Assembly: GCF_000271485.2 (NCBI RefSeq)
Contig: NZ_AKVN02000001.1
Coordinates: 3,249,501-3,313,500 of the forward strand
Source: Pelosinus fermentans DSM 17108
Lineage (GTDB): Bacteria; Bacillota; Negativicutes; DSM-13327
DNA length: 64,000 nucleotides
Reading direction: 5' to 3'
A model generated the notes under the pieces. That model did not search any database and was not told the origin of the DNA. It saw nothing but the letters and a program-made list of their open reading frames with translations. The position numbers and the translations under genes were made by a program. Positions 63,648 to 64,000 of the stretch are shown piece after piece. Each line of letters starts with the position of its first letter. Within the stretch, counting starts at the first letter, position 1.

Positions 63648-64000
63648 TTATTTTCCTCCCCATAAAATGACCTGGGCAGCCGCATATTCTCGCGCATGTG
63701 TCAATGATATATATGTCATACTAACCCCCATACTTTTAGCTAAAGCGCCAAATTGTCCGCTTAAATTTACATGCGGGCAACCTTTATCATCAAGAATAAT
63801 TTCAATATCCTTAAGTCTTCCACCTGCCATTCCTGTTCCAAAGGCTTTCATGACTGCTTCCTTACCAGCAAATCGTGCTGCATAAGAAGACGCTTTTTGC
63901 ATACCCCGACTTTCACAGTATTGCTGTTCCTGCAGGGTGAATACTTTGTCTATAAAAGATTGGCGCGTAATAGCATCTTTTATACGATTGATTTCAATAA
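63648..64000 (-). CDS. acpS: Holo-ACP synthase, 5' end beyond the window
   Basis: AcpS attaches 4'-phosphopantetheine to acyl carrier protein. The reading frame is open to the window edge and there begins IEINRIKDAITRQSF, only about ten residues after the expected start. The Mg-binding and CoA-binding regions ARFAGKEAVMKAFGTG and SLTHAREYAAAQVI are present. The stop lies one base before the nnr start, so the genes are in one operon. Confidence 0.93.
   Translation of the reverse strand, partial: IEINRIKDAITRQSFIDKVFTLQEQQYCESRGMQKASSYAARFAGKEAVMKAFGTGMAGGRLKDIEIILDDKGCPHVNLSGQFGALAKSMGVSMTYISLTHAREYAAAQVILWGGK

Overview
The window is 64 kb of a low-G+C bacterial chromosome with almost all genes on the minus strand. 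The gene set points to an anaerobic, endospore-forming Firmicute, most likely of the Negativicutes (Sporomusa/Pelosinus type). The evidence is a Spo0E-like phosphatase, a PdaB-like deacetylase, a GerMN lipoprotein, a CIRCE-controlled groESL operon, a futalosine menaquinone cluster, and an iron-sulfur activase set. The genus is inferred from gene content. I see no rRNA, tRNA, IS element, prophage or CRISPR array.

Region by region: 1-9 kb is mixed accessory content. It holds a DODA-type dioxygenase, a HAD phosphatase, a divergent LysE exporter and MocR regulator, an HD hydrolase, a redox-type C_GCAxxG protein, a MarR regulator, a HipA-like kinase, a duplicated-module protein, LarE, and a 65-residue unknown protein behind a SAM riboswitch. 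9.5-18.6 kb is a purine block, NCS2 permease then purE-C-F-M-N-H-D. It is headed by a tandem guanine plus ykkC-type (probably PRPP) riboswitch, and purD carries a one-base frameshift in a G6 run. 18.7-21.2 kb has a TerC protein and a trxB-thioredoxin pair bracketed by two related hairpin repeats. 21.2-25.7 kb is thiS-G-H-E-C behind two near-identical TPP riboswitches, each with its own terminator. 25.7-32.6 kb holds deoD, a kinase/HD-GYP two-component pair, an AI-2E family permease, an acetyltransferase that seems to start on ATT, and Spo0E. 32.9-35.9 kb is a three-gene acyl-CoA-dehydratase-activase-like set. 36.7-42.1 kb has guaA and mqnE-mqnA-mqnC with an MTAP-family enzyme. 42.3-53.4 kb has PdaB, groEL/ES, a HisKA_2/ANTAR pair, thiL-tsaE-tsaB-rimI-tsaD, GerMN and an amidase. 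53.6-59.7 kb is a complete ribose operon, rbsR-K-D-A-C-B. 59.9-64 kb has DUF3006 with a secreted MBL hydrolase, the ndoA/ndoAI toxin-antitoxin pair, a 59-residue candidate gene, nnr and the 3' part of acpS.

Regulation by RNA is the theme of the window. SAM, guanine, ykkC/PRPP and two TPP aptamers lie within 17 kb, each followed by a visible intrinsic terminator. They link purine uptake and synthesis, thiamine synthesis (which shares the intermediate AIR with purines) and sulfur metabolism. The strongest candidates for undescribed biology are the SAM-riboswitch-controlled 65-residue protein next to larE, the MTAP enzyme in the menaquinone operon, the stand-alone activase trio, and the duplicated-module protein.
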